NCBI RefSeq assembly: GCF_900156825.1
Contig: NZ_FTOV01000011.1
Coordinates: forward strand, 102,320-166,319
Reading direction: 5' to 3'
DNA from: Chryseobacterium gambrini
GTDB taxonomy: Bacteria > Bacteroidota > Bacteroidia > Flavobacteriales > Weeksellaceae
Length of the DNA stretch: 64,000 bases
The notes beneath the pieces are model-generated. The model had not been told where the DNA came from and did no database searches. It was given only the letters and a program-made list of their open reading frames with translations. Numbering within the stretch: position 1 is the first letter of the stretch; every line of letters starts with the position of its first letter. The translations under genes were made by a program, and so were the position numbers. Shown in pieces: positions 8,477 to 15,616 of the stretch.

Positions 8477-8507
8477 TTGTTTTTAAATAATTTTATTGCT
8501 AACTTTA
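8477..8507 (+). promoter_or_regulatory. Promoter of the orphan leader-peptide gene
   Basis: TTG at 8477-8479 and TAACTTTA at 8500-8507, 20 bases apart, match the Bacteroidota TTG / TAnnTTTG promoter apart from the last base. Transcription would start within or just before the hairpin element, so the element would form the 5' end of the message. Confidence 0.6.
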
Positions 8508-8508
8508 G

Positions 8509-8541
8509 AATGCGAAATCCGAAAAGCATAAAGAGTAGGAA
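8509..8541 (+). promoter_or_regulatory. Conserved 5' hairpin element, copy a
   Basis: Stem ATGC/GCAT closes the 12-base loop GAAATCCGAAAA. It is followed by AA and the constant tail AGAGTAGGAA, which ends at 8541, 22 bases before the peptide start. Loop and tail are shared with copies at 12561, 32670, 35622 and 38081. The stem sequence differs between copies while pairing is kept. Confidence 0.75.
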
Positions 8542-8563
8542 CAATCATTAAAACTAAATCATT

Positions 8564-8725
8564 ATGAAAAACTTAAAAAAACTGTCAAGACCAGAGTTGA
8601 GAGCCATTGAAGGATCTGGTCCAAACTGGTCTTGTACACCAACTTCGTGTCCTAAAGGAAGCTGCTGTATTCCCGGAAGCTGGCCGAGTACTCCAAGAGC
8701 GTGCGTTATTTGTGCAGATTCTTAG
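8564..8725 (+). CDS. Orphan Cys-rich leader peptide (Chryseobacterium bacteriocin-like family)
   Basis: 53 residues. The leader MKNLKKLSRPELRAIEG matches the leaders of the peptides at 31988-38062. The core has six Cys (SCTPTSCPKGSCC...ACVIC). The family is exported after cleavage near a Gly-Gly site; here the site reads EGSG, not GG. It stands alone with its own promoter and hairpin element, 22 kb from the exporter genes. A terminator follows. Bacteriocin, signal and structural roles are all possible; nothing in the sequence decides. Confidence 0.75.
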   Translation: MKNLKKLSRPELRAIEGSGPNWSCTPTSCPKGSCCIPGSWPSTPRACVICADS

Positions 8726-8783
8726 TCGTACAAATAAATTTCATGTATTATTTTACTTAGCCTGTTTCGGTTAAAATAATTCT

Positions 8784-8818
8784 AAACACCCTTTCAGCTT
8801 TTGTTGAAAGGGTGTTTT
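8784..8818 (+). terminator. Terminator after orphan peptide
   Basis: AAACACCCTTTCA and TGAAAGGGTGTTT arms with a short T-rich loop and a following T run. Confidence 0.8.
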
Positions 8819-8903
8819 ATAATTTTATGTTAAAAAACTTATGGATAGTTATGTCTTTATTTTTATTCCTTATTTTAAGGCTTAAAATTAAATCATAAAA
8901 GAA

Positions 8904-9638
8904 ATGAATGAAAACTGGCTACAGAAATATGAAGAAGTAAAAAATGTTCTCATATGTCCGACGGATTTGGAAACTTATTTTACGTCTGATGAAATTGCAG
9001 GGCAGCCATTGGAAACGATGGAAATCGGAAATGTTTCCCTTCCTTCCGGAAAAATAGTGGTGAGAGATCCGCTTGTGAATCTGAATGCCAATCAATCACC
9101 TTATTTTATTCAGGCTCCGCAAGGAAATTTTCCGGTAACGGTTGCCGTGGTAAAATCTAAAGATTGGGGAGATAGATATGCTGTTGTAAAAGTTGAATTT
9201 GCAAAAGAAAAGCCTATTATTTACAGGGAGGCTTTAGTAGGAATTGAGGAATTGGAGGATGTAAGTGAAGATGATTTCTTTGGTTTTGAGGTAGATGCGG
9301 GACTAGGCTGTATTGCTGATGCGGAAGTGCTTCCTTTTGTGGATAATTTTTTTGATGAAGCAGATATTGATAATGTTTACGACGATTATTTTGCCGATTT
9401 ATTTGAGCAAAGCTATCAGTAAAATCCTAAAAACCAGAGAGATGAAGGAGACTGGATCAACTGGAAGGTTCCGAATACAGAATACCGGATTCCTATGTTT
9501 GCAAGTGGTTTTGGCGATGGTATTTATCCTGTTTATTTTGCCTATGATGCAAATGGAAATATTTGTGGATTGTACATTCAGTTCATTGATGTTGAATTGG
9601 CCTTAAGCGAAGATGGAGATGAGGATGATGTAGATTAA
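8904..9638 (+). pseudogene. DUF4241-like protein gene with an in-frame ochre codon
   Basis: The frame from ATG 8904 gives 172 residues to TAA at 9420-9422. It then continues in the same frame to TAA at 9636-9638, for 244 residues in total. The part before the stop has the DUF4241-like VRDPLVNLN, GNFPVTVAV and DAGLGCIADAE. The part after it has the typical end: WINWKVPNTEYRIPMFASGF and GDGIYPVYFAYDANGN. The stop sits in SYQ*NPKNQ, where one base would restore Lys. The two pieces are therefore one broken gene. DUF4241 has no assigned role that I can cite with confidence. Confidence 0.75.
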
Positions 9639-9676
9639 AAAGATCAGCCAGATAATTTTTTTCTTAAAAACCAAAT

Positions 9677-10363
9677 ATGACGAAAACTTTTGCTGAGGAA
9701 GTAGTAGAATTTAATCGAAACTTACATTACTCCGGAAATCTTCCCGATGATTTTCAGGTTTTAAACCCATATCTCGATAATCCTGAAACCATGATTGTCA
9801 TGGAAAAGTTTTATCAGAAATATTACAATGACAGCCATCAAAGGAAATTTTTAATCGGAATTAACCCAAGTCGTCACGGAGCCGGAGTTACAGGCGTTCC
9901 GTTTACCGATACCAAACGTCTGGAAGCGGTTTGCGGAATTAAAATGGAATCTGCTCACACCCACGAAGTTTCTTCGGTCTTTATGTATGATGTGATTGGG
10001 CAGTATGGTGGAGCAGAAGAATTTTATAAAGAGGTTTACATCAACTCACCATTTCCTTTGGCGATTGTAAGAAAATCGAAAGGCAGCTGGATCAATGCCA
10101 ATTATTATGATGATAAAGAGCTTTTTAAAGATGTAAAAGACTTCATGATTGATTCTTTAAAAAAGCATATCACCCTAAATCTCGACACTTCAGAAGTTTT
10201 TATTTTGGGTAAAAAAAATGCAGATTTTATTTCAAAATTAAATAAGGAAGCCAATTTATTTGAAAAAATGACGGTTTTGGAACATCCGAGATACATTCAG
10301 CAGTATAAATCCAAAGAGAAACAATTATATATCGATAAATATATTCTCACACTGAAAAATTAA
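9677..10363 (+). CDS. SMUG2-type uracil-DNA glycosylase family protein (DUF4918)
   Basis: 228 residues. The segment FLIGINPSRHGAGVTGVPFT is the first motif of the uracil-DNA glycosylase superfamily in its SMUG2/DUF4918 form, and LEHPRYIQQY near the C-terminus fits the second, His-containing motif. The role would be excision of uracil or a related damaged base. Length is normal. It starts 38 bases after the DUF4241 remnant and ends at a strong hairpin. Substrate range cannot be read from the sequence. Confidence 0.8.
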   Translation: MTKTFAEEVVEFNRNLHYSGNLPDDFQVLNPYLDNPETMIVMEKFYQKYYNDSHQRKFLIGINPSRHGAGVTGVPFTDTKRLEAVCGIKMESAHTHEVSSVFMYDVIGQYGGAEEFYKEVYINSPFPLAIVRKSKGSWINANYYDDKELFKDVKDFMIDSLKKHITLNLDTSEVFILGKKNADFISKLNKEANLFEKMTVLEHPRYIQQYKSKEKQLYIDKYILTLKN

Positions 10364-10390
10364 AACTCTCTGAATTTCTCAGAGAGTTTT
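10362..10390 (+). terminator. Terminator after glycosylase gene
   Basis: AAAACTCTCTGA and TCAGAGAGTTTT arms with a short loop. The symmetrical A and T flanks allow action from both sides, so it may also stop the leftward operon ending at 10553. Confidence 0.75.
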
Positions 10391-10430
10391 AGAACGGTGA
10401 TAATAAATATCGCCAGAACGAGGGAAAATA

Positions 10431-10461
10431 TGATAATCCCCCGATCTCTCAGGGGATATCA
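10431..10461. other. Hairpin in the 10364-10552 gap
   Basis: TGATAATCCCC and GGGGATATCA pair over ten bases with one bulged A. There is no T tract, so it is not a standard terminator. It lies downstream of the leftward operon and may protect or process the 3' end of that message. Confidence 0.4.
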
Positions 10462-10552
10462 TCACAATATTATGCTTTAAAATCTTTCACGGTACAATCG
10501 CTTATCCTAATGAATTTCATGGTTATTAGTTCTTACTTTAATAATAAGCGTA

Positions 10553-11380
10553 TTACTTTTTAATAATTTTATAAGATTCTCTGGAAGACTTTACCGTATA
10601 AACACCTTTCGGAAGCTCTGAAATGTCTGTTTCATTGATTCCTTTTTGGGTTTCAATTGTTTTTACCAATTGTCCGGCCTGGCTGTATACCTCAAACTTA
10701 GTATTTTCGTCAGTTTTAATGGTTAGCGGACCGTTAGTCGGGTTAGGATAAACCCCTGAATCTTTTTTCGATGGTTTTACTTCATTGGCGGCTAATACAA
10801 GTCCGGTATCTTTTACCCATGTAAAAGCATCCAATGCCATATAACGGAAGTCCCCGCCTATTGTTACAACAAGCTCATCAAGAACGATATTGCTGTAGTT
10901 CTGGCCATTCAGATTCGTAAGGTCAATAAGCGTAAATCCATTATTGGTAGAGATTGAGGTTGTAAAACCAGTGCTTTTTGTCTGGGAAAATTTTGTTACA
11001 CCGGAAAGCTTCCCGGTTACGGTTAGTGTTCCCGGAGCAGAAAGTACATTAAGTCTGTCTGTTAAATATACCCAGAATCTGTTTACCTTAAAAAGATTTG
11101 AGGTTGTCTTTATAGTCAATGATGAGTTGGCATACTGTGCAGTTGCTGTTCCTGTATTGTCTATAAATCTGTTATCAGCTGCTGTACCATTCCATCCGCC
11201 TCCGCTAAGCGCGTAGATGTCGTAGGTAGCCACACCGGATATAATATTAAAGATCACTCCATTATCAGTAAAACTTGTACTTCCGACTGATTCGGTTTCA
11301 AACTGCTCTGTACTGGTCTGCGCATTTGAAAAGGTAGAAATGAACAGGCTAAAGATTAATAAAATGGTAGTGCTTTTCAT
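10553..11380 (-). CDS. Secreted protein with T9SS type A sorting domain
   Basis: 275 residues. The signal peptide MKSTTILLIFSLFISTFSNA is followed by a beta-rich region of about 180 residues. A linker precedes the C-terminal sorting domain (GVYPNPTNGPLTIKT... VYSQAGQLVKTIE ... LPKGVYTVK), the mark of type IX secretion. No catalytic motif is visible. It starts 28 bases after the second tail-collar gene on the same strand, so it is probably the third gene of that operon and shares its 5' element. Confidence 0.8.
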   Translation of the reverse strand: MKSTTILLIFSLFISTFSNAQTSTEQFETESVGSTSFTDNGVIFNIISGVATYDIYALSGGGWNGTAADNRFIDNTGTATAQYANSSLTIKTTSNLFKVNRFWVYLTDRLNVLSAPGTLTVTGKLSGVTKFSQTKSTGFTTSISTNNGFTLIDLTNLNGQNYSNIVLDELVVTIGGDFRYMALDAFTWVKDTGLVLAANEVKPSKKDSGVYPNPTNGPLTIKTDENTKFEVYSQAGQLVKTIETQKGINETDISELPKGVYTVKSSRESYKIIKK

Positions 11381-11408
11381 GATTTAAATATTTAGGTTGG
11401 TTTTTTGT

Positions 11409-11954
11409 TTATGGTCTGGATGGGAAAATACCCTGAACACAGATAATATAATTCATCCCCAAATACGGAGGCATTGTGTTCATAGGAAGATTTGGTCCAA
11501 CATGTACCACAGATGTTCCGTTAATAGCTGTATTTGGAGCAGTATCCGCAAAACTAGGAATAGCATCAAATTGTCTTCCGTTCGGTTGTCCTGTAATGGC
11601 AATCGAAGAAGCCGGATTTGGAGTTACAGATGTTGCATTGGTATTAGCTATTCTCAACTGACTGTTAAAGCTTGGAAGGTTTTGCTGTAAAATAGTTGTC
11701 TGCGGACTTCCTGAAGCTTCCCCGAGAGCAATACTTTTTCCGGTATTAGAAGCACCAGCTCCAAAAGGCGCACGACCATTAAGATTCGGTAATGCAAATG
11801 TTGTTCTCCCGTCTCCTCCGTAAGTGTTGCCCAGAATGGCAAAAAGTGCCTGATTTTGATTGATGTTTAATAATGCGCCATTGCACAACATATATCCTCT
11901 TGGTGCAAAATTTCCTGCAAATAATTTGATGGTTCCTATTAATTCTTCGTCCAT
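11409..11954 (-). CDS. Phage tail-collar domain protein (MdpB-like), paralogue 2
   Basis: 181 residues. It begins MDEELIGTIKLFAGNFAPRG with YMLCNGALLNINQNQALFAI and GNTYGGDGRTTFALPNLNGR, the tail-collar fold also found in microcystin-dependent protein (MdpB)-like families. No signal peptide. It is about 65 percent identical by eye to the gene upstream (11988-12533) and has the same length, so the two are a tandem duplication. Chromosomal copies with no other phage genes nearby are common in Bacteroidota. Their role is unknown, and the export route is not evident from the N-terminus. Confidence 0.8.
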   Translation of the reverse strand: MDEELIGTIKLFAGNFAPRGYMLCNGALLNINQNQALFAILGNTYGGDGRTTFALPNLNGRAPFGAGASNTGKSIALGEASGSPQTTILQQNLPSFNSQLRIANTNATSVTPNPASSIAITGQPNGRQFDAIPSFADTAPNTAINGTSVVHVGPNLPMNTMPPYLGMNYIICVQGIFPSRP

Positions 11955-11987
11955 GATTATCGTATTTGGTTGTTATTAGTTTTAAAA

Positions 11988-12533
11988 TTATGGTCTTGAT
12001 GGATAAATTCCCTCTACGCAGATAATATAATTAAGCCCTACATACGGAGGCATTATATTAACAGGTGAATTTTGTCCTGAATAAGTTACAGACATCGCAT
12101 TAATAGGAGTGTCCGGAGTTCCATCTACGAAGCTTGGAATAGCATCAAACTGTCTTCCGTTCGGCTGTCCTGTGATGGCAATAGAAGATACGGAAGTTGG
12201 AGTTACTGATGTTGCATTGGTGTTTGCAACTTTCAATTGACTGGTAAAACTTGGTAAATTAGAAGAAAGTAAAGTTACTTGTGGTGTTCCGCCAACTTCT
12301 CCTAAAACGTAAGATTTTCCTGTAGTTGAATTTCCCTGTCCGATAGGAGTACGTCCGTTAAGATTAGGTAAAGCAAATGTATTAATACCATCACCTCCAT
12401 AGGTTGTTCCTAAAATTGAGAAAAGCGCAGTGTTTTGAGCAATACTTAGTAAAGCACCATTGCAGAACATGTAGCCTCTAGGTGCAAAATTGCCTGCGAA
12501 TACTTTGATTACGCCCATTAATTCGTCGTCCAT
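11988..12533 (-). CDS. Phage tail-collar domain protein (MdpB-like), paralogue 1
   Basis: 181 residues, first gene of the leftward operon. It has the collar signature FAGNFAPRGYMFCNGALLSI, followed by GTTYGGDGINTFALPNLNGR. Both paralogues end in a conserved MPPY(L/V)G(L/M)NYIICV(Q/E)GI(F/Y)PSRP. There are no neighbouring tail or capsid genes, so it is not part of a visible prophage. Its 5' leader carries the same hairpin element as the leader-peptide cassettes, which ties its expression to them. Confidence 0.82.
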   Translation of the reverse strand: MDDELMGVIKVFAGNFAPRGYMFCNGALLSIAQNTALFSILGTTYGGDGINTFALPNLNGRTPIGQGNSTTGKSYVLGEVGGTPQVTLLSSNLPSFTSQLKVANTNATSVTPTSVSSIAITGQPNGRQFDAIPSFVDGTPDTPINAMSVTYSGQNSPVNIMPPYVGLNYIICVEGIYPSRP

Positions 12534-12560
12534 GATAATATAATTTTCAGTTTTTTTAAA

Positions 12561-12596
12561 TTCCTACTCTGTTCATGGCTTTTCGGATACCGCCAA
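12561..12596 (-). promoter_or_regulatory. Conserved 5' hairpin element, copy e
   Basis: Read on the minus strand: stem TGGC/GCCA closes the 12-base loop GGTATCCGAAAA, then a short spacer and the constant AGAGTAGGAA. The tail ends 27 bases before the first tail-collar start. This is the only copy not in front of a leader peptide. Confidence 0.75.
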
Positions 12597-12621
12597 AAAA
12601 TCTTTAAAAACTTATGTCTTA

Positions 12622-12633
12622 TTGACATGTCAA
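12622..12633. promoter_or_regulatory. Perfect 12-bp palindrome near the tail-collar promoter
   Basis: TTGACATGTCAA is a perfect palindrome. On the minus strand its TTG half could serve as the -33 element of the tail-collar promoter, with TAAGTTTT 16 bases on as a weak -7. It is a candidate operator. Confidence 0.4.
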
Positions 12634-12684
12634 AGTAACGACAATAGAATAATTCACAGTAGAGTAGAAAATACCAAATTTAAG

Positions 12685-12704
12685 ATTACGTATTTCTACG
12701 TAAT
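12685..12704. promoter_or_regulatory. 8-bp inverted repeat ATTACGTA-N4-TACGTAAT
   Basis: A perfect inverted repeat between the divergent tail-collar and enoyl-CoA hydratase genes. It may be an operator; no regulator gene is adjacent. Confidence 0.4.
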
Positions 12705-12803
12705 GAGAATTGTAAAAAATATTCAGGGCATAAATATTTGAATAAAACAATCATTAAAATTCCTGTAATTAGTATTTTTGCAGAAATCCAATTAAAACTA
12801 AAA

Positions 12804-13568
12804 ATGAGCGAATTTGTAGTATCAGAACTAAAGAACAATATTGCCGAAATTACATTCGGAACACCCAAAAGCAATTCTCTTCCGGGAGCAATTCTTGAAA
12901 AATTAGCACAGACTATTTTAAATGAAGGAGCAAAAGAGAATGTAAAAGCCATTCTTGTAAAAAGTGAAGGTGAAAAAGCTTTCTGCGCAGGAGCCAGTTT
13001 TGATGAACTTCTGGAAATTGAAGAACTGGATAAATCGACAAAATTTTTCGGAGGCTTTGCCAAAGTTCTGAATGCCATGAGAAACTGTGGTAAAATAGTT
13101 GTGGTAAGAGTTCAGGGGAAAACAACCGGCGGTGGAGTAGGAATTGCCTGTGGAGCAGATTATTGTTTCGCTACAAAAGATTCGGCATTAGCTTTAACGG
13201 AAATCAATCTGGGAATCGGACCTTTTGTGATCGGACCTTATGTGGAAAGAAAAATCGGAAAGTCTCAGTTTTCAGCCATGGCGATTGATGCAGATTTCAG
13301 ATCTGCAGAATGGGCAGAACAGCACAATATTTATCATTCGGTTTCAGAAACTATTGAAGAAATGGATACCAAGCTTGAAAAATTCCTTCAGACACTGGCT
13401 TCAAGAAGCAGCGATGCTTTGGCATTAATAAAAAAGGTTTCGTGGGAAGGAACAGATCATTTCAACGAACTGATGCCTGCAAGAATTCATATGAGTGCAA
13501 GTCTGATTCTGGAAGATTCTGCAAAAAAGAATATTGAATCCATTAAAGAACGATTAAGAGCAAAGTAA
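12804..13568 (+). CDS. Enoyl-CoA hydratase/isomerase family protein
   Basis: 254 residues of crotonase fold: AFCAGASFDELLEI and GKTTGGGVGIACGADYCFA form the CoA and oxyanion segments, and ALTEINLGIGPFVIGPYVERKIG supplies a Glu at the hydratase position. I chose the ATG at 12804 because the longer frame runs back over the promoter-like TATTTTTG at 12773-12780. It stands alone between two unrelated clusters. A methylglutaconyl-CoA hydratase-like role in leucine breakdown is possible, but substrate cannot be set by sequence alone. Confidence 0.75.
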   Translation: MSEFVVSELKNNIAEITFGTPKSNSLPGAILEKLAQTILNEGAKENVKAILVKSEGEKAFCAGASFDELLEIEELDKSTKFFGGFAKVLNAMRNCGKIVVVRVQGKTTGGGVGIACGADYCFATKDSALALTEINLGIGPFVIGPYVERKIGKSQFSAMAIDADFRSAEWAEQHNIYHSVSETIEEMDTKLEKFLQTLASRSSDALALIKKVSWEGTDHFNELMPARIHMSASLILEDSAKKNIESIKERLRAK

Positions 13569-13579
13569 TTTATACATTG

Positions 13580-13608
13580 AGCCGTTGAGAAATCAGCGGC
13601 TTTTTTTT
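13580..13608 (+). terminator. Terminator after enoyl-CoA hydratase gene
   Basis: AGCCG and CGGCT arms with a loop of about ten bases, followed by eight T. Confidence 0.75.
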
Positions 13609-13640
13609 GAAATAAATTCTAAATTTCCCAAAAAAATATT

Positions 13641-13681
13641 TTGCAGATTCAAAATAAATAATAACTTTGTAATTCAAAGTT
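13641..13681 (+). promoter_or_regulatory. Promoter with overlapping palindromic operator
   Basis: TTG at 13641-13643 and TAACTTTG at 13662-13669, 18 bases apart, form a near-consensus promoter. The -7 box lies inside the perfect inverted repeat AACTTTG-TAATT-CAAAGTT (13663-13681). A protein bound there would block the promoter. The same ACTTTG-N5-CAAAGT palindrome recurs at 15259-15275. Confidence 0.7.
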
Positions 13682-13687
13682 CTTTTT

Positions 13688-14305
13688 ATGGAATCAAAAA
13701 ACTATCACGAAGACTTATCACACATTCGCTCTATGATGGAGCGTTCTTCCAGATTTATTTCTTTGAGCGGGTTGTCCGGAGTTGTTGCGGGATTAGCGGC
13801 AATTATAGGAGCAGTGTATGTCTATTTTGTTTTTCAGAGAGAGGGAATTGATTATTTTGATGGAGAAAGAAATATTTTCGGACCGTCATTGGTAAAAGAA
13901 CTTGTTGTAACTGGAGTTGTTATTCTGGGTGTGGCATTGCTCAGTGGTTATATTTTTACAGCCAACAAAAGCAGAAAGAAAGGTTTGAAGATTTGGGATG
14001 CAACCACTAAAAGACTTTTGGTTACCTTTGCAGTTCCTTTGGTAACGGGAGGCTTCTTTTGTCTGGCACTTCTTTATCATCATCTTTTTGTATTTATTGC
14101 TCCGGCAACATTGCTGTTCTACGGACTGGCTCTGGTAAGTGCGGAACGATACACGTTAACAGATATAAAATATTTAGGCTATTGTCAGATTGTTTTAGGA
14201 TTAATTTCTTTGTTCTTTTTAGGATGGGGATTGGTTTTTTGGACAATCGGATTTGGGGCTTTGCATATTGTGTATGGATTGATAATGCATAAGAAGTATA
14301 AATAA
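13688..14305 (+). CDS. Polytopic membrane protein, function unknown
   Basis: 205 residues. A short charged N-terminus (MESKNYHEDLSHIRSMMERSSRF) precedes about six hydrophobic segments: FISLSGLSGVVAGLAAIIGA, LVVTGVVILGVALLSGYIF, LLVTFAVPLVTGGFFCLALL, HHLFVFIAPATLLFYGLALV, then two more. I recognise the type as a conserved Bacteroidota membrane protein found beside a winged-helix regulator, but no activity is known to me. Its promoter carries the palindrome that probably binds the regulator at 14945. Its stop overlaps the next start (TAATG). Confidence 0.7.
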   Translation: MESKNYHEDLSHIRSMMERSSRFISLSGLSGVVAGLAAIIGAVYVYFVFQREGIDYFDGERNIFGPSLVKELVVTGVVILGVALLSGYIFTANKSRKKGLKIWDATTKRLLVTFAVPLVTGGFFCLALLYHHLFVFIAPATLLFYGLALVSAERYTLTDIKYLGYCQIVLGLISLFFLGWGLVFWTIGFGALHIVYGLIMHKKYK

Positions 14306-14915
14306 TGGGAATAGGTTTTGTGATGTTATTTCACCTCATCATAATATTGATATTAAGTTCTATTATTGCTATTATAGGAGGCTTAATTACAGCTTTTTGT
14401 AGTAAAGAAAGGAAAAAAAGAAAAATTTTATTGGCGTTTTTAGCACCGTTTGCGGGATTTTATACTTTGTATTTTTGTGCAATTATAGGTTCATCTATTG
14501 TTTCGGAAAAGAAAAATATAGACATAGGATTTGGTGATTGTTGGTATGTTCCTTTAGAAAACGACTGTCAGTTATTATTTATTTACCAGAACAATCATCT
14601 ATTGAAAAAAATGGAGAGACTGTTGTTTCTTCTATTTCAGAGATACGAGAAAATGGAAATTATGTTTTAGGTAAGACAGATAATAGCAAATACTTTTCTT
14701 TTAATACAAAAAATAATGTATTGAAGGAATTTAATAATGAAATAGAATTATTGCATTTTAGCTCAATGAAAGAACTAAAACTAGTTGACACATTTGATTT
14801 CTATTCAACTAAATATAAAGAGATTGCAGGAAATTGGTTTATAGTTGTCGGAGTCATATCCTTAATTATAAGTATTTCAGTTATTTATCTGTTAAAGCTA
14901 ATAATGGCTATTTAA
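14305..14915 (+). pseudogene. Small membrane protein gene broken by a frameshift near 14575
   Basis: The frame from ATG 14305 starts with two membrane segments (LIIILILSSIIAIIGGLITAF and ILLAFLAPFAGFYTLYFCAI) and reads DCWYVPLENDCQLLFI. The homologous continuation IYLPEQSSIEKNGETVVSSI lies in another frame and runs to TAA at 14915, ending in a third hydrophobic segment. The break lies in the run of T and A around 14573-14583. One single-base change there would restore one protein of about 200 residues. It sits between the membrane gene and the regulator of this cluster. A sequencing error is the other possibility. Confidence 0.6.
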
Positions 14916-14944
14916 TGAAAAAGAAATTAATTTTATAAATTAAA

Positions 14945-15235
14945 ATGATAAATATAAATCAACTCAATAAAGAATTCGAAAGCCGTGTAAGATTGGGCAT
15001 TATGTCTGTTCTCATGGTAAACGACTGGGTTGATTTTTCAGAAATGAAAAGCCTGCTGGAAATTACGGACGGAAATCTTGCCAGTCACAGCAACGCGCTG
15101 GAAAAAGCAGCATATATAGAAGTGAAGAAAGAATTTGTGGGCAAGAAACCCAAAACATCGTATCGCGTAACCCAAAGTGGAAGAGAAGCCTTTACAGAAC
15201 ATCTTAATGCTTTGGAAAAATTACTCGGAAAATAG
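14945..15235 (+). CDS. Winged-helix DNA-binding regulator (HTH_34/MarR-like)
   Basis: 96 residues, almost wholly one winged-helix domain. The segment FESRVRLGIMSVLMVNDWVDFSEMKSLLEITDGNLASHSNALEKAAYI contains the recognition helix, and KKEFVGKKPKTSYRVTQSGREAF forms the wing. Proteins of this size in Bacteroidota are annotated as transcriptional regulators. Matching palindromes (ACTTTG-N5-CAAAGT) lie before the first membrane gene and 24 bases after this gene, before the next one. The most economical reading is that this protein binds both. Confidence 0.8.
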   Translation: MININQLNKEFESRVRLGIMSVLMVNDWVDFSEMKSLLEITDGNLASHSNALEKAAYIEVKKEFVGKKPKTSYRVTQSGREAFTEHLNALEKLLGK

Positions 15236-15258
15236 AGATTAAATTTTTTTATTTTTAA

Positions 15259-15275
15259 ACTTTGAAATACAAAGT
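15259..15275. promoter_or_regulatory. Second ACTTTG-N5-CAAAGT palindrome
   Basis: ACTTTG-AAATA-CAAAGT, with the same arms and spacing as at 13664-13680. It lies between the regulator stop and the start of the next membrane gene and so would control the downstream part of the cluster separately. Confidence 0.65.
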
Positions 15276-15292
15276 ACTTTTAATAATTTAAA

Positions 15293-15592
15293 ATGAAAAT
15301 TATGACTTTAGAAAAACAAAAAACAACCATCATTTTCGCAGTTCCTGCATTATTAATGCTTACGGCATTTTTTGCCAATCTTTTTGCAGAAGGCTGGAAC
15401 TGGTCACCTGCTGATTTTATTATTGCCGGAATTTTACTTTTCGGAACTGCATTTTTCATCAATCTTGTCATCCGTTCGAAAAAATCTTTAAGGTATAAAC
15501 TGCTGATCTGCTTTGCGATTTTATTAGCTCTGGCTTTAGTGTGGATCGAACTGGCAGTCGGGCTTTTCGAAACTCCTTTTGCGGGAAGCTAA
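15293..15592 (+). CDS. Small membrane protein, function unknown
   Basis: 99 residues with three hydrophobic segments: TTIIFAVPALLMLTAFFANLF, FIIAGILLFGTAFFINLVI and LLICFAILLALALVWIELAVG. A second ATG at 15302 would remove three residues; the downstream one may be the true start. The gene is preceded by a palindromic site shared with the 13688 promoter and followed 24 bases later by the metallophosphoesterase. It is of a type often found with HTH_34 regulators in Bacteroidota, with no known activity. Confidence 0.65.
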   Translation: MKIMTLEKQKTTIIFAVPALLMLTAFFANLFAEGWNWSPADFIIAGILLFGTAFFINLVIRSKKSLRYKLLICFAILLALALVWIELAVGLFETPFAGS

Positions 15593-15616
15593 TGTTGTAA
15601 AAAAACTAAAACATAA

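Noticed and set aside
8512..8541. Reading AGAGTAGGAA as a Shine-Dalgarno sequence
   Set aside because: It ends 18-27 bases before the start codons, too far for ribosome pairing, and its conservation extends into a structured loop upstream.
9313..9606. 97-codon frame overlapping the DUF4241 gene
   Set aside because: The DUF4241 halves lie in the other frame on both sides of a single stop; this frame has no family features.
2361..9638. Stop-codon reassignment as explanation for the two in-frame stops
   Set aside because: One stop is TAG and the other TAA, and all long genes here end normally at TAA, TAG or TGA, so recoding is not supported.
11409..12533. Prophage or phage-tail-like particle locus
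   Set aside because: Only two collar genes are present, with no tail, baseplate, capsid, integrase or lysis genes next to them.
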